Below are positions 41,033-49,909 of a stretch of DNA of 64,000 bases, one piece after another. The stretch spans positions 2,356,001-2,420,000 of the forward strand of contig NZ_CP081149.1 of assembly GCF_019665785.1 (NCBI RefSeq). The letters run 5' to 3'. How positions within the stretch are numbered: the stretch's first letter is position 1; each line of letters starts with the position of its first letter. The stretch comes from Deefgea piscis (GTDB lineage Bacteria; Pseudomonadota; Gammaproteobacteria; Burkholderiales; Chitinibacteraceae). The notes under the pieces were generated by a model. That model was not told the DNA's origin and did not search any database. It saw nothing but the letters and a program-made list of their open reading frames with translations. Both the position numbers and the translations under genes were made by a program.

Positions 41033-41211
41033 TATTCAAACTCTTCTGGGCTAAGTTCACGCGCTTCGCTCACCAGCATCACCGGAATGCCGTCTTTAAT
41101 CGGGAATGCCAAACGATCTGCTTTGGAGATCAACTCTTGCTTGGCCTTATCGTAAATCAAAGGGCCTTTTGAAACTGGGCTCACTAGAATTTCCAGTAGC
41201 TTAGCGTCCAT
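41032..41211 (-). CDS. Trm112 family protein (YcaR-like)
   Basis: Small protein of 59 residues starting [20 protein letters not shown], with [22 protein letters not shown] then a Glu-rich tail, the YcaR/Trm112 pattern. The zinc cysteines of the family are replaced by Ser here (VSPVSKG), as in many bacterial members. Encoded between lpxK (11-base overlap with its 3' end) and kdsB (TAATG overlap), the standard lipid A cluster order. The role is unknown; eukaryotic Trm112 activates methyltransferases. Confidence 0.9.
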   Translation of the reverse strand: MDAKLLEILVSPVSKGPLIYDKAKQELISKADRLAFPIKDGIPVMLVSEARELSPEEFE

Positions 41212-42247
41212 TTTGATACTCCGTAATTGCAGATAAAGTAGCTTGCAGCCATTGCGCCAGATTCGGTTCAATCTGCGCGGTCACTGGCAAGACCCAGATT
41301 CTATCACCGTCTGCCATTAAATTTAAGGCAGCGAGCTTCACCGCGTCCTTTTCCGTAACGATAATCGCGCCACTAGCGGGCAAATCGGCCGCGCAAAAAG
41401 CATGATGATCGGGCATGGCTTGTTCAACAAACTGGTAGTTCAAACCGCGCAGCGTCGCAAAAAAACGTGCTGGATTACCCATTCCCACCATCGCCGTTAG
41501 CGATTCACCGTCAAAATCCGCCGCGTGGCGCTTAATCTCGGGGTGGTGTAATTGATAGCAAGCACTCGCTGCCAATTGCATCACAAACTGCGGTGGGTAT
41601 AGCTCGCTAAGCAAATCAAAATCTGGCCTACCATTCAATACCACTACCGAAACTTGCCCCAAACGCCCACGCGGCTCGCGCAGCGGCCCAGCAGGCAAAC
41701 GTAAACCATTGCCTAAACCGCGCGCAGCATCAATCACACACAGCTCAATATCGCGCGCCAAAGCGTAATGCTGCAAACCATCATCACACAGCAATACATT
41801 CACCTCTGGATGCGCCGCCAACAACGCCAGCCCCGCGCTCGCGCGCTGCCTTGCCACAAACACCGGCACCTTGCTTGCCCGCGCCAACAGTAGCGGCTCA
41901 TCGCCCACCACCGCCGGATCGCTATCAACCGTCACCGCCAGCGGCGTATTTTTATCATCGCCAGAGCGCGCATAGCCGCGAGAAATAATCCCGACCTGCC
42001 AACCTAGTTGCGTCAACTGCTGCGCCAAATAAATCGTCAACGGCGTTTTACCTGTACCCCCAACCGTGATATTACCCACCACCACCACCGGCACCGGTAA
42101 GCGTGTTGATGGTTTGATCTTGAGTTGAAACAGTAGCGCATTGAGCTTAGCGAGTAGCGCAAACAACACAGAGAGCGGCCACAGTAAAACCGCCCAAATC
42201 GTGAGGCGGCCATACCAAATTCGGTTGAGAAAAGATTCAATCTTCAT
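41201..42247 (-). CDS. lpxK: Tetraacyldisaccharide 4'-kinase
   Basis: Inner-membrane kinase that phosphorylates the 4' position of the lipid A disaccharide. An N-terminal membrane helix (about residues 15-38) precedes [20 protein letters not shown] (Walker A around 60). [16 protein letters not shown] and [15 protein letters not shown] are family motifs. ATG at 42247 (about 348 residues) is used. The open frame reaches a GTG at 42289, but that stretch is read from a REP palindrome (GGCGGGTTA/TAACCCGCC at 42264-42287) and is not protein-like. msbA, often upstream, is not present. Confidence 0.94.
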   Translation of the reverse strand: MKIESFLNRIWYGRLTIWAVLLWPLSVLFALLAKLNALLFQLKIKPSTRLPVPVVVVGNITVGGTGKTPLTIYLAQQLTQLGWQVGIISRGYARSGDDKNTPLAVTVDSDPAVVGDEPLLLARASKVPVFVARQRASAGLALLAAHPEVNVLLCDDGLQHYALARDIELCVIDAARGLGNGLRLPAGPLREPRGRLGQVSVVVLNGRPDFDLLSELYPPQFVMQLAASACYQLHHPEIKRHAADFDGESLTAMVGMGNPARFFATLRGLNYQFVEQAMPDHHAFCAADLPASGAIIVTEKDAVKLAALNLMADGDRIWVLPVTAQIEPNLAQWLQATLSAITEYQNGR

Positions 42248-42263
42248 AAACACATCATCGTTG

Positions 42264-42287
42264 GGCGGGTTAGCCACGTAACCCGCC
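42264..42287. repeat. REP-like palindrome GGCGGGTTA...TAACCCGCC, copy 1
   Basis: GGCGGGTTA and TAACCCGCC, 9-bp perfect arms with a 6-nt loop, directly upstream of lpxK. A second copy is at 42577-42604. Confidence 0.7.
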
Positions 42288-42780
42288 AATTGGATTCAGA
42301 AAAAACAACAACGCATCAGCGCAGATTAAAAACCCAAGCCACGCTACACGCCTTGAGTGACGCGATGCCCCCTTGACGGAGGAAAGCTGGGATGGGGACG
42401 TTGCGCTACACGCCATCGTATCACCCTCACCCTAACCCTCTCCCATCAAGGGAGAGGGAATGCCGCGATGCTTTAACCAGCATCAACACACAGTCTGAAC
42501 ATTACAAAAAAAACAGACGTATAGCCCGCCAAGCCTTTTCAAACATGCGCCACAAACAAATACATCACCCACGTAGGGCGGGTTAGCCGAAGGCGTAACC
42601 CGCCAATTCAGCAACCAAAGGGGTCAGACTCGATTGATTGCGCCTTTACTGGAGCGAGCGCAATCAGCAAAGCACACCATGCCGCAGCGCAAAGTTGAGT
42701 TGAACCTCGTTGTAAAGTCAAAATAGAAATCCCTCGCACATCAGCCAAGCCATTCGCTAAATTCATAAACCATATCCCGA
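42288..42780. other. Repeat-rich intergenic region
   Basis: Contains a CCCTCTCCC/GGGAGAGGG hairpin (42436-42458) preceded by CACCCTCACCCTAA, a common dispersed repeat. It also holds a segment with AAATACATCACCCA and the second GGCGGGTTA palindrome (42577-42604), followed by GGGGTCAGACTCGATTGATT at 42620-42640. Related copies of these last two motifs occur at 45255-45395. No gene is seen. Confidence 0.6.
42577..42604. repeat. REP-like palindrome GGCGGGTTA...TAACCCGCC, copy 2
   Basis: Same 9-bp arms as copy 1 with a 10-nt loop GCCGAAGGCG that is itself partly self-complementary. Confidence 0.7.
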
Positions 42781-43314
42781 TTAAACCGCACCGCGCTGCA
42801 ACAGCGCCAGAAACTCATCACTATCAAAACCATCGCTCATCATTTTGCCGCGCACCAAGAGCAATGGCGTTCCGCTCGCACCGTAGCTGGTAAATTCACG
42901 CTCGCAACGCGCATCAAGACTCATATTGCATTCGGTAAACGCAAAGCCCTGACTATCTAGCCACGCTTTAGCTTGATGGCAGTAAGTGCATTCGGTCGTC
43001 GTGTACATCACCACATCGCTCGGCTTCAAGCTCGCCGCTAACTGACTGATCTGCTCGCTCGACAAGTCAGTTTTGACTCTAGCCGCGCCCTTTGACCAAT
43101 TCACCCCACCCCACACCAAACCAGCAAGCAACAAGACCGCAAGCATCCGCGCCCAAGGCCAAGCCGCGGATTCAGAGCGCAACACCGGACGCGCCACTTC
43201 ACGCGGAGCTGACACCATGGCTTTGGCATACGCCACACCGCACGCAGGGCATTGCCAATCGGGCGCCGTTTCGTTCGCCAGCCGGACATGGCGGCATTTG
43301 GGGCATGTTTGCAT
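42781..43314 (-). CDS. Zinc-ribbon and glutaredoxin-like membrane protein
   Basis: 177 residues in three parts: an N-terminal zinc ribbon (CPKC at 4-7 and CPAC at 22-25), one membrane helix (about 53-70, ARMLAVLLLAGLVWGGVNW), and a C-terminal thioredoxin fold starting DVVMYTTTECTYCHQAKAWL with active-site CxxC and SGTPLLLVRGKMMSDGFD (cis-Pro). The redox domain is probably periplasmic. It resembles glutaredoxin-family proteins with DUF-type ribbons; partners unknown. Start ATG at 43314. Confidence 0.8.
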   Translation of the reverse strand: MQTCPKCRHVRLANETAPDWQCPACGVAYAKAMVSAPREVARPVLRSESAAWPWARMLAVLLLAGLVWGGVNWSKGAARVKTDLSSEQISQLAASLKPSDVVMYTTTECTYCHQAKAWLDSQGFAFTECNMSLDARCEREFTSYGASGTPLLLVRGKMMSDGFDSDEFLALLQRGAV

Positions 43315-43744
43315 GTGGCTTCCTTTGTTAAAGCTTTAACTTATTGTGCCGTGGTTGATTCAGGTCTTTTAAAAAGTAAGTCCAAACGTAATCATCAAGG
43401 GTATATCTTTGTATACATTACTAAATAATGCCTACATTGAAATACCTAATAAATATTTTCGGCTTAATGCTGTGTATGGCATTGAGCTTCGCAGGCTCAA
43501 CTCGTGCCATGATCGCAGAGTGACAAAAGCCATGCGCATTACACTAATTGCTTGAGTTTCAAGTTCAGAACCAAAAATTAAAAGATATATCATTGCAAGT
43601 CATACATCTAAAAAGCCACAAAGAAATACCCTTGCTCCGACCAAAACTCTGCAATACGAGCAGTTTTTGTGACCCTACGAAACCATTGCGGCGTGTGCGG
43701 TGAAAGTCATATGTCACACGACATTGTTGGCCAGCAGTGTGCCG
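43315..43744. other. Intergenic region, possible gene remnants
   Basis: Mostly nothing recognisable. A 31-codon frame at 43428-43523 (plus) begins MPTLKYLINIFGLMLCMALS and continues FAGSTRAMIAE, reading like a signal peptide, but has no Shine-Dalgarno and stops at once; it may be a fragment of a lost exported-protein gene. A shift toward AT-rich sequence occurs near 43745. Confidence 0.35.
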
Positions 43745-44578
43745 TCAAGAAAAATCAGATAATTTATACGAAAAATGTTTTTTCTGGGTAAAGCACACAT
43801 CCTCAAGCCCAATAAGTGGGGATAAATCACCATTGATGACATTTGTATTTATAAATCGAAAAGAACGTAATTTTGGCAAGTCACGGACAAACTCTAAATT
43901 AGCCATCGCGGCACTCTCATGAATTTTCAAATCCAGTAGAGCCTTATTATTTGACAAAGGAGAATAGTCAGCTATTTTTTTACAGTTCTCTAGGGTTAGA
44001 TATTGTAAAAAAGGCAAGTTTAAATGTGAAATACTTTCTAAATTTTTCATAAAATGTAATTCAATTGAAATAAGCCATTCAAAACTAGACAATCCATTCA
44101 AATTAAATACATTAGAACGAATAATTGTAAGTTTTTTTATATTTGAAAATTGTGGCAAATCACTCAAATCATTCGATCTTCCCCGATAGCCCCATATGAT
44201 CAGCTCTTCTAGCTGATGATGCTTGATATTTTCGCAACTAACCAAGCCATCATGGGTTGAAAAAACACTTAACTTTTCCAACCTTGAGAAATCCAAACTA
44301 CACTTTACATTATTAAAAACCAACGACTTTAAATTTTTTAGTTCATATATAGGATCTACAACCAACTTTCCTGTTGCATATATAATTAAATGCATCAAAT
44401 TTGAACAATCAGCCAAAAAATCCAAGCCGTCAAAAACCCAATTATTCTCAGATCTAACGCACAAACCAACAATACCACCGCCCTCAATAAGTCTCACAAT
44501 TTCACAATGATTCTCACTGCTATAGTTAGCAAATTTACCGGATGGTGTATCAAAAAAATTTATTTTTTCTACCTTCAT
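43745..44578 (-). CDS. Leucine-rich-repeat protein, probable immunity partner
   Basis: 277 residues with irregular LRR units, for example LHLIIYATGKL, LEELIIWGYRG, IKKLTIIRS, FLQYLTLENCKKIADYSPL and LRSFRFINTN. It has no signal peptide. Its ATG (44578) overlaps the stop of the upstream HINT/toxin fragment (ATGA), with GGAG nearby, so the pair is coupled. It is clearly richer in A and T than its neighbours, a mark of transfer. In polymorphic toxin systems the gene directly after the toxin tip encodes the immunity protein, and LRR proteins are known in that role; the assignment here rests on that rule, not on a recognised immunity family. Confidence 0.65.
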   Translation of the reverse strand: MKVEKINFFDTPSGKFANYSSENHCEIVRLIEGGGIVGLCVRSENNWVFDGLDFLADCSNLMHLIIYATGKLVVDPIYELKNLKSLVFNNVKCSLDFSRLEKLSVFSTHDGLVSCENIKHHQLEELIIWGYRGRSNDLSDLPQFSNIKKLTIIRSNVFNLNGLSSFEWLISIELHFMKNLESISHLNLPFLQYLTLENCKKIADYSPLSNNKALLDLKIHESAAMANLEFVRDLPKLRSFRFINTNVINGDLSPLIGLEDVCFTQKKHFSYKLSDFS

Positions 44579-45186
44579 TTCCAATCTCCATCTTGCTTAC
44601 CCATTTTCTCTCCCGGAGAGTTTATTTTATTATAATTGTTTGGATTAGCAGGGCCGCCATGATCTCGAAGATTTTTAGCCTCATCTTTAAGAGCCTGACG
44701 ATTAGAGTTTGCCGGTTTGTGGCTCCAATCAACAACTTCATCACCATATTTTTTTAATTTATCTTTAACGGATTGTTGCATTCGCTCAAAACTGCCTTTA
44801 CCAAAATACTTCTTTCCTGAGGCAAAGAGCAATTCATAAGAACCGAAATTTTTCTTGCAGCCTTTGGAGTTATGAACCAGTACCCCCTCTTCACCCACGA
44901 AGAAGGTATACGCATTCGCTACTTCCAAATTAAACACCGGCAGCGTTTTTTGTTCGCTGCTAATCTCAACAATAGTCGCTAACCGCTCGGCGTCGGCATC
45001 ACCGCCTTTCAGTAATAACTGGCCGCCTTTTTTCAGCAGCACCGCATCGCGCCAGCCATCAACGGTTTTAAACGGATGGCCTTCGGTCGCAGTGATTTGC
45101 TCGCCGTTATCCAGCGTCAGATGAATCAGCGTTTGTGGCTTATTGCTGGTAAAGACATCGGTAACTTTTTCATAACTCAAACGCAA
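44575..45186 (-). CDS. HINT-domain polymorphic toxin C-terminal fragment (5'-truncated)
   Basis: Lacks any delivery domain. The first about 110 residues are a pre-toxin HINT self-splicing domain: TATEGHPFKTVDGWRDA (block with conserved His), VFNLEVANAYTFFVGEEGVL and VHNSKGCKK, where the HN pair marks the cleavage site. The remaining ~90 residues (GKKYFGKGSFERMQQSVKDK, then a Lys/Asn-rich part ending GKQDGDWK) are the variable toxin tip; activity not recognised. The first codon shown is a TTG; homologous-looking frame extends to about 45201 and is cut by TGA at 45202-45204. Probably a displaced Rhs/filamentous-type toxin tip, or a relic. The LRR gene follows with ATGA overlap. Confidence 0.7.
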   Translation of the reverse strand: MRLSYEKVTDVFTSNKPQTLIHLTLDNGEQITATEGHPFKTVDGWRDAVLLKKGGQLLLKGGDADAERLATIVEISSEQKTLPVFNLEVANAYTFFVGEEGVLVHNSKGCKKNFGSYELLFASGKKYFGKGSFERMQQSVKDKLKKYGDEVVDWSHKPANSNRQALKDEAKNLRDHGGPANPNNYNKINSPGEKMGKQDGDWK

Positions 45187-45521
45187 ATCACGCTTGCCGG
45201 ATCACCTATCTTCTTTCCAGTCAGACTGCATTTTGTTGGGTTGGAAATCAAAGGGAAATCAAAGGGGTCAGAGTCGATTGATTTCCAAGCACAAGAAAAT
45301 ACCAATGTATTTTCCGCCAAGCATTGTCAGTCAAGTACCCACAAGCAAATACATCACCCATAAAGAATGGATAGCCAAAAAGGTGTAAGCCACCAATTCA
45401 ACACTGATTTAAACGCTGTATCCCGCGTGCGCAAATCAAGATTTGCACACGCTACGGGCTAAAGCATTTAATCTCCCCACAAAAAACGGCGCCTAAGCGC
45501 CGTTTTTAACGATCAATCCAA
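45187..45521. other. Repeat-containing junction upstream of the toxin fragment
   Basis: On the minus strand, in the same frame as the HINT fragment, 45204-45231 reads KMQSDWKEDR-stop, which looks like the tail of another toxin tip. Next come two AAATCAAAGG-type copies, GGGGTCAGAGTCGATTGATT (about 45262-45282) and the AAATACATCACCCA repeat (about 45348), both also seen in 42541-42640. A terminator for exbD is at 45482-45507. Confidence 0.5.
45482..45507. terminator. Terminator of exbD
   Basis: AAAAACGGCGC and GCGCCGTTTTT, 11-bp perfect arms, CTAA loop, 15 bases after the exbD stop codon. Confidence 0.9.
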
Positions 45522-45947
45522 TCACTTCTGCCCGCTGGTCTGCGTGGCAAATGTCAGCTTGCCGTAGCCAGCGACCCTTGCCGCTTCCATGACGTTGACG
45601 ACGTTTTGGTGGCTGGTTTGCGCGTCGGCGTTGATGACGATCATCGGCTCGGCGTTGCTGCCGGCGGCGCGGCGCAGTTGTACCGCGAAATCGTCGGGGC
45701 TATTAAATTGCGCGGGTTGGCCATTAATCATTAATTGCCCATTACCCGAAATGCCAACTTGGATCGATTGCGGTTGTTCTTCTTGCTTCACGGCGTCGGC
45801 CGTTGGCAGGTTGATTTTCAGCTCGGCAAACTTGGAATACGTGGTTGTTGCCATCAAGAAAATCAAAATCACCAACAACACGTCGATCAAGGGAATAAAG
45901 TTGATTTCCGGATCAATGCGGCCACGACGGCCTTTATTGAATTTCAT
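45522..45947 (-). CDS. exbD: Biopolymer transport protein ExbD
   Basis: Proton-channel subunit that with ExbB energises TonB-dependent uptake. One membrane helix near the N-terminus carries the essential Asp (NFIPLIDVLLVILIFLMATT, Asp at about residue 22); the rest is a periplasmic domain. 141 residues, typical. exbB lies upstream on the same strand but is separated by a 239-base palindromic region instead of being directly adjacent, and no tonB gene is near. Confidence 0.92.
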   Translation of the reverse strand: MKFNKGRRGRIDPEINFIPLIDVLLVILIFLMATTTYSKFAELKINLPTADAVKQEEQPQSIQVGISGNGQLMINGQPAQFNSPDDFAVQLRRAAGSNAEPMIVINADAQTSHQNVVNVMEAARVAGYGKLTFATQTSGQK

Positions 45948-45989
45948 GTTTTATACCGCCTGCAAAGAGCGTTTTTTAAAGTAGCGAGC

Positions 45990-46184
45990 GCCCGTTTCAA
46001 GTGGGGCGCCCAGAGCGCAGGAACCGGTGCACATAAATATGCAGATTCACGCTAGCAATGCTCAAAACGGAGCGAGAAGTCCAAAGACAAGGCAAAAAGC
46101 GACGAAAAACCGGAGTTTACATTTGTAAATGAGGATTTTGAGCCGCTTTTTAACGCCGTATTTGGGCTTCGCAGCCCGTTTTTT
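45990..46184. repeat. Palindromic element between exbB and exbD
   Basis: Contains CAAGGCAAAAAGCGACG and ACGCCG at the far side, with a centre TTTACATTTGTAAAT (self-complementary) and a GGGCTTCGCAGCCCG hairpin at about 46167-46182. The general build (AAGGC...centre palindrome...AACGCCG) resembles the element at 3613-3750 in design though not in sequence. It may end or attenuate exbB transcripts. Confidence 0.5.
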
Positions 46185-46186
46185 TA

Positions 46187-46795
46187 TTAGTGGCGTTCGC
46201 CGTGGACAATCTCAACCAACTTAATCGCCTGCTGCTCCATCTCAACAATAAAGTCATCGACCTTACTGGCAAAATAGCGATAAAACATCAACGCTGGCAC
46301 GGCAACGATAATCCCGAAAGCGGTGTTATACAGCGCAATCGAAATCCCGTGCGCCAAAGCGGCTGGGTTACCGGCGCCACTTGGGGCTTGCGAACCAAAA
46401 ATCTCGATCATCCCGATGACGGTACCAAACAAACCCAACAGCGGCGTTACCGCGGCCAGCGTACCTAAAGTCGATAAATAGCGATTTAAGTCATGGGCAA
46501 CGGCGCTACCGGTTTCTTCGATTGATTCTTTCATGATTTCGCGCGAGCTTTTGACGTTTTTCAAGCCCGCCGCCAACACCTTGCCCAAGGGGCTAGACGC
46601 TGACAACTTATTCAAACTTTCTGCCGTAACGCCTTGGCTACGATACTCTTGCACCACTTTGGCCAAAGTACCTTGCGGCAGCACCAATGTTTTACGTAAG
46701 GACAGCAAACGCTCAATAATAATGGTCACCGTTGCAATAGAAGCAGCGATAATCAGCCAGATGGGCCAGCCTGCGGCCTCGATGATAGCGAGCAT
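46187..46795 (-). CDS. exbB: MotA/TolQ/ExbB proton channel family protein (ExbB)
   Basis: Pentameric channel subunit of the ExbBD motor. Three membrane helices: residues about 10-30 (PIWLIIAASIATVTIIIERL), 105-130 (LGTLAAVTPLLGLFGTVIGM with the conserved TxPLLGLxGTV motif) and 150-172. 202 residues. Paired with exbD downstream across the repeat region. No tonB in the window, so the receptor system it serves is unknown. Confidence 0.92.
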   Translation of the reverse strand: MLAIIEAAGWPIWLIIAASIATVTIIIERLLSLRKTLVLPQGTLAKVVQEYRSQGVTAESLNKLSASSPLGKVLAAGLKNVKSSREIMKESIEETGSAVAHDLNRYLSTLGTLAAVTPLLGLFGTVIGMIEIFGSQAPSGAGNPAALAHGISIALYNTAFGIIVAVPALMFYRYFASKVDDFIVEMEQQAIKLVEIVHGERH

Positions 46796-47231
46796 AATAA
46801 AAACCTTGATTAGACGAATGGCAAAAACCGCGTAACTTTAGCCCGAATACGGTGTAAGGGGAAGGGTTAGCGCTGAAGAATTAAATAAGATTCACACTGT
46901 GCGCCAACGAAATGCGCGGCCAAGTCCAATATTTGCGATTTTCGCTGCCACGCAGCAGGCTGACGCGAGACAAAGAACAGCGTAATTCAACGTTGCATCG
47001 GCCCAAAACAAGCCCAAAAAAATGCATTCACAAATTGCAAGCCCCTAAGATGTAAATGCTCAATACAGCCTTTGGTGCCAGATTGCTTTAAAATTGTCCA
47101 TTAAACACGTCTGCAATCTATCGTTTCCGCGCAAATTTAAACCTTTATCGCCGGTGCGGTAGGATGGAGCACGACGCTAGAAATAGTCGATAACTGACTT
47201 ATTTATTTTTTGTTTTTATTTTGAGAACCCC
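46796..47231. other. Divergent intergenic region, no clear feature
   Basis: Holds the promoters of exbB (minus) and the purine permease (plus). I do not see a Fur-type palindrome, a riboswitch fold or a small gene with a ribosome site. Confidence 0.35.
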
Positions 47232-48566
47232 ATGAATCAAGCGCCCTCTACCGCCGAGCCGACGAGTTTACTCGAGCGTTTTTTTAAACTACAGCGCCAT
47301 GGCTCTGATGCCAAAACCGAGTTCATCGCTGGGGTTACCACCTTTTTAACGATGGTGTACATCATTTTTGTTAACCCACAAATCTTGTCGAACGCGGGCA
47401 TGGATCCGCAGGCAGTTTTTGTAGCCACCTGCGTGGTCACCGGTCTGAGCTGTATTTTGATGGGTGCCGTTGCCAATCTACCGATTGCCATTGCGCCAGC
47501 GATGGGGCTGAATGCCTTTTTTGCTTTTGTGGTCGTCACTGGCATGGGCTATTCGTGGCAAATCGGTATGGGCACGATTTTTTGGGGCGCGCTGGGTATG
47601 CTGATCCTAACACTGCTACGCGTTCGTTACTGGCTGGTGGTTAACATTCCACATAGCTTGCGCGTCGGGATTACCGCCGGGATTGGCTTGTTGATTGCCT
47701 TGATTGGCTTACAAAACACCGGCATCGTGGTCGCCAATCCAGCGACGATGGTCGCCGTAGGTAATTTAGCGTCTATCCCTTGTATCTTGGGCGCGCTGGG
47801 CTTTTTTATTATTTGTATTTTTGCGCAAAAAGGCATTCATTCTGCCGTTTTGATCTCGATTGCGGTCACGACCGCCTTGGGTTATTTTTTGGGCGACGTT
47901 AGCTTTAAAGGCGTGGTGGCAATGCCGCCAAGTATGTCGCCCGTGCTGGGCCAGCTCGATTTAATGGGCTCGCTTGACATTGCTTTGGCAGGGGTGATTT
48001 TTTCATTCTTGCTGGTTAATTTATTTGATTCATCGGGCACTTTAATTGGCGTAACCACCCGCGCCAATATGGTTGATGAGCAAGGCCGTTTCCCGCGCAT
48101 GAAGCAGGCAATGGTGGTTGATAGCTTAAGCTCAATCAGTGGCGCGGTGCTCGGCACTTCGGCCACATCGGCGTATATCGAGAGCACTTCGGGCGTGGCA
48201 GTGGGTGGCCGCACCGGTTTAACGGCGATTGTCGTTGGGGTGTTATTTTTGCTGGCGGTGTTTTTCTCGCCACTGGCAGCCATGGTTCCTGCGTATGCCG
48301 CCGCTGGCGCAATGATTTTTGTCGGCGTGTTGATGTGCTCTGAATTGGCCAAAGTCAATTGGGAAGACCTCACCGAAGCCGTGCCGTCATTTATTGCGGC
48401 AGTCATGATGCCGTTTACGTTTTCGATTACCGAGGGCGTAGCAATGGGCTTTATTGCCTATTGCGTGATGAAAACCGGCACTGGCCGCTGGCGTGAAATC
48501 CACCCTTGCTCGTGGATTGTGGCCGGTTTATTTGCGCTTAAGTTTTTCTGGGTCGACGCACACTAA
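47232..48566 (+). CDS. NCS2 family purine permease (AzgA-like)
   Basis: Inner-membrane proton symporter for purine bases (hypoxanthine, guanine or adenine in the family). Typical stretches: FIAGVTTFLTMVYIIFVNPQ, GLNAFFAFVVVTGMG, LVNLFDSSGTLIGVTTRANM and GTSATSAYIESTSGVAVGGR. About 12-14 membrane segments, 444 residues. The last three motifs are the AzgA/PbuG subgroup signatures. Single gene with its own terminator. Confidence 0.92.
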   Translation: MNQAPSTAEPTSLLERFFKLQRHGSDAKTEFIAGVTTFLTMVYIIFVNPQILSNAGMDPQAVFVATCVVTGLSCILMGAVANLPIAIAPAMGLNAFFAFVVVTGMGYSWQIGMGTIFWGALGMLILTLLRVRYWLVVNIPHSLRVGITAGIGLLIALIGLQNTGIVVANPATMVAVGNLASIPCILGALGFFIICIFAQKGIHSAVLISIAVTTALGYFLGDVSFKGVVAMPPSMSPVLGQLDLMGSLDIALAGVIFSFLLVNLFDSSGTLIGVTTRANMVDEQGRFPRMKQAMVVDSLSSISGAVLGTSATSAYIESTSGVAVGGRTGLTAIVVGVLFLLAVFFSPLAAMVPAYAAAGAMIFVGVLMCSELAKVNWEDLTEAVPSFIAAVMMPFTFSITEGVAMGFIAYCVMKTGTGRWREIHPCSWIVAGLFALKFFWVDAH

Positions 48567-48607
48567 AGCGTTGTAATCACTGCTAAGCACTGATAAACGC
48601 TTAAAAC

Positions 48608-48642
48608 AAAGCCTTATCCCGAGTTGATCGGGATAAGGCTTT
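48608..48642 (+). terminator. Terminator of the purine permease gene
   Basis: AAAGCCTTATCCCGA and TCGGGATAAGGCTTT, 15-bp perfect arms, 5-nt loop, followed by more T residues. Confidence 0.92.
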
Positions 48643-48654
48643 TTTTGATTATGG

Positions 48655-48740
48655 CTTTGCTTTAGCCGATTTTTGTGGGGCCGCGTTCAAGCGAGCGCAT
48701 ACCTTAAATCGTCGGCTAAAGCCGACCCTACAACATCATC
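48655..48740. repeat. REP-like inverted sequence
   Basis: GCTTTAGCCGA and TCGGCTAAAGC face each other around CCGCG-rich sequence, followed by CGACCCTAC. The arrangement is typical of dispersed intergenic palindromes; only one copy is in this window. Confidence 0.4.
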
Positions 48741-48790
48741 TACAACATCGTTGGCTTGCTGAACACAAGACATCAGCAAGCGGCGTAACC

Positions 48791-49732
48791 TTAAGCCGCA
48801 ACCGTCGCGCTCGGCATATTTTCACGCGGAATAATCGCGCCCGGGTGCTGAATCACAATCCCTGCCAAACGATGCGCCTGCATCGCTGCCGCTTGATAGT
48901 CCATACCTTGCAAACGTGCCGCCAAATAGCCAGCAGCAAATGAGTCCCCCGCCGCCGTGGTATCCACCACTTTAGTGACGGGCTCAGCCGAGATTTCAAT
49001 TTGCATATCTGCGGTGGCGACAATACACGCACTACCGCCGCGCTTAATCACCACCTCAGTCACGCCGCACGCTTGAGCTCGCGCAATCACCGCTGCTACC
49101 GATTCTTCGCCATACAGCGCTACTTCATCGTCTAGCGTTAGCAAGGCAATATCGGCCAATTGCAAAATAGCGCGATAATTGGCTTGCGCCACTTCACGGC
49201 TTTCCCACAAGCGCTGGCGATAGTTATTATCAAATACAATTTGGCTACCCGCTGCCTTGGCTTTTTGCAGCTCAGCCAACAACACAGCGCGATCAGCAAC
49301 GCTTAAAATCGCCAGACTAATGCCTGATAAATAAATCATTCGGCACTGCGCCAAATCAGCGAGCACAATCGGCGCTGCCGGGTGCTGCAACCAATATTTA
49401 GCCGCCGAATCACTGCGCCAGTAATGAAAATGCCGCTCGCCATTGTCTTCAGTTTCAATCAAATACATGCCGGGCAGTCGGCACTGATCTTGCAGCACCC
49501 AATCGGTACAAATTTGCTCGCCTTGCCAAGCTTGAATCATTTCATGACTAAAGCCATCCACGCCTAAAGCCGTTACATAACGCACTTCAAACGCCGCATC
49601 GAGCTGGCGCGCCAAATAAATCGCCGTATTGAGCGTATCACCGCCAAAGCGATAGTTTAAATGCGCGGGCTCGCGGCGAAGTTCGATCATACATTCGCCG
49701 ATTAAAGCGATACCTTGTGCTGTTTTATTCAT
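48791..49732 (-). CDS. kdgK: 2-dehydro-3-deoxygluconokinase (PfkB family)
   Basis: Phosphorylates KDG to KDPG in hexuronate catabolism. Begins with GIALIGECMIELRRE and has YRFGGDTLNTAIYLAR (substrate site, KdgK-type) and the PfkB signature VDTTAAGDSFAAGYLAARL near the C-terminus (catalytic Asp in AAGDS). ATG at 49732 has GGAAG upstream; the frame is open to a TTG at 49753. About 313 residues. The assignment to KDG rather than another sugar acid follows from its place after the TRAP transporter and uxuA/uxuB genes. Confidence 0.9.
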   Translation of the reverse strand: MNKTAQGIALIGECMIELRREPAHLNYRFGGDTLNTAIYLARQLDAAFEVRYVTALGVDGFSHEMIQAWQGEQICTDWVLQDQCRLPGMYLIETEDNGERHFHYWRSDSAAKYWLQHPAAPIVLADLAQCRMIYLSGISLAILSVADRAVLLAELQKAKAAGSQIVFDNNYRQRLWESREVAQANYRAILQLADIALLTLDDEVALYGEESVAAVIARAQACGVTEVVIKRGGSACIVATADMQIEISAEPVTKVVDTTAAGDSFAAGYLAARLQGMDYQAAAMQAHRLAGIVIQHPGAIIPRENMPSATVAA

Positions 49733-49909
49733 GATGAGATCACTTCCATTCAAATCAACGGCACTTCAATCGCCGTCAAACATGCTGTGTTAATCAAGCA
49801 AGCGTCAGTGTCTTGCTATAAAAATAAGGTGGGTATATCTATAGGCCTTTTATATGTTAAATCACTCCGGCGGCGGCCAGCCGCACACCGAAGTAGACCT
49901 ATCGTTGAA

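Noticed and set aside
42248..42289. N-terminal extension of LpxK (to a GTG at 42289)
   Set aside because: The extra residues are translated from the GGCGGGTTA palindrome; the ATG at 42247 gives the normal LpxK N-terminus.
43428..43523. 31-codon ORF with a signal-peptide-like product
   Set aside because: No ribosome site and stops directly after the leader; more likely a remnant than a gene.
45522..46795. Complete tonB-exbB-exbD operon
   Set aside because: No tonB gene or TonB-dependent receptor is found on either side.
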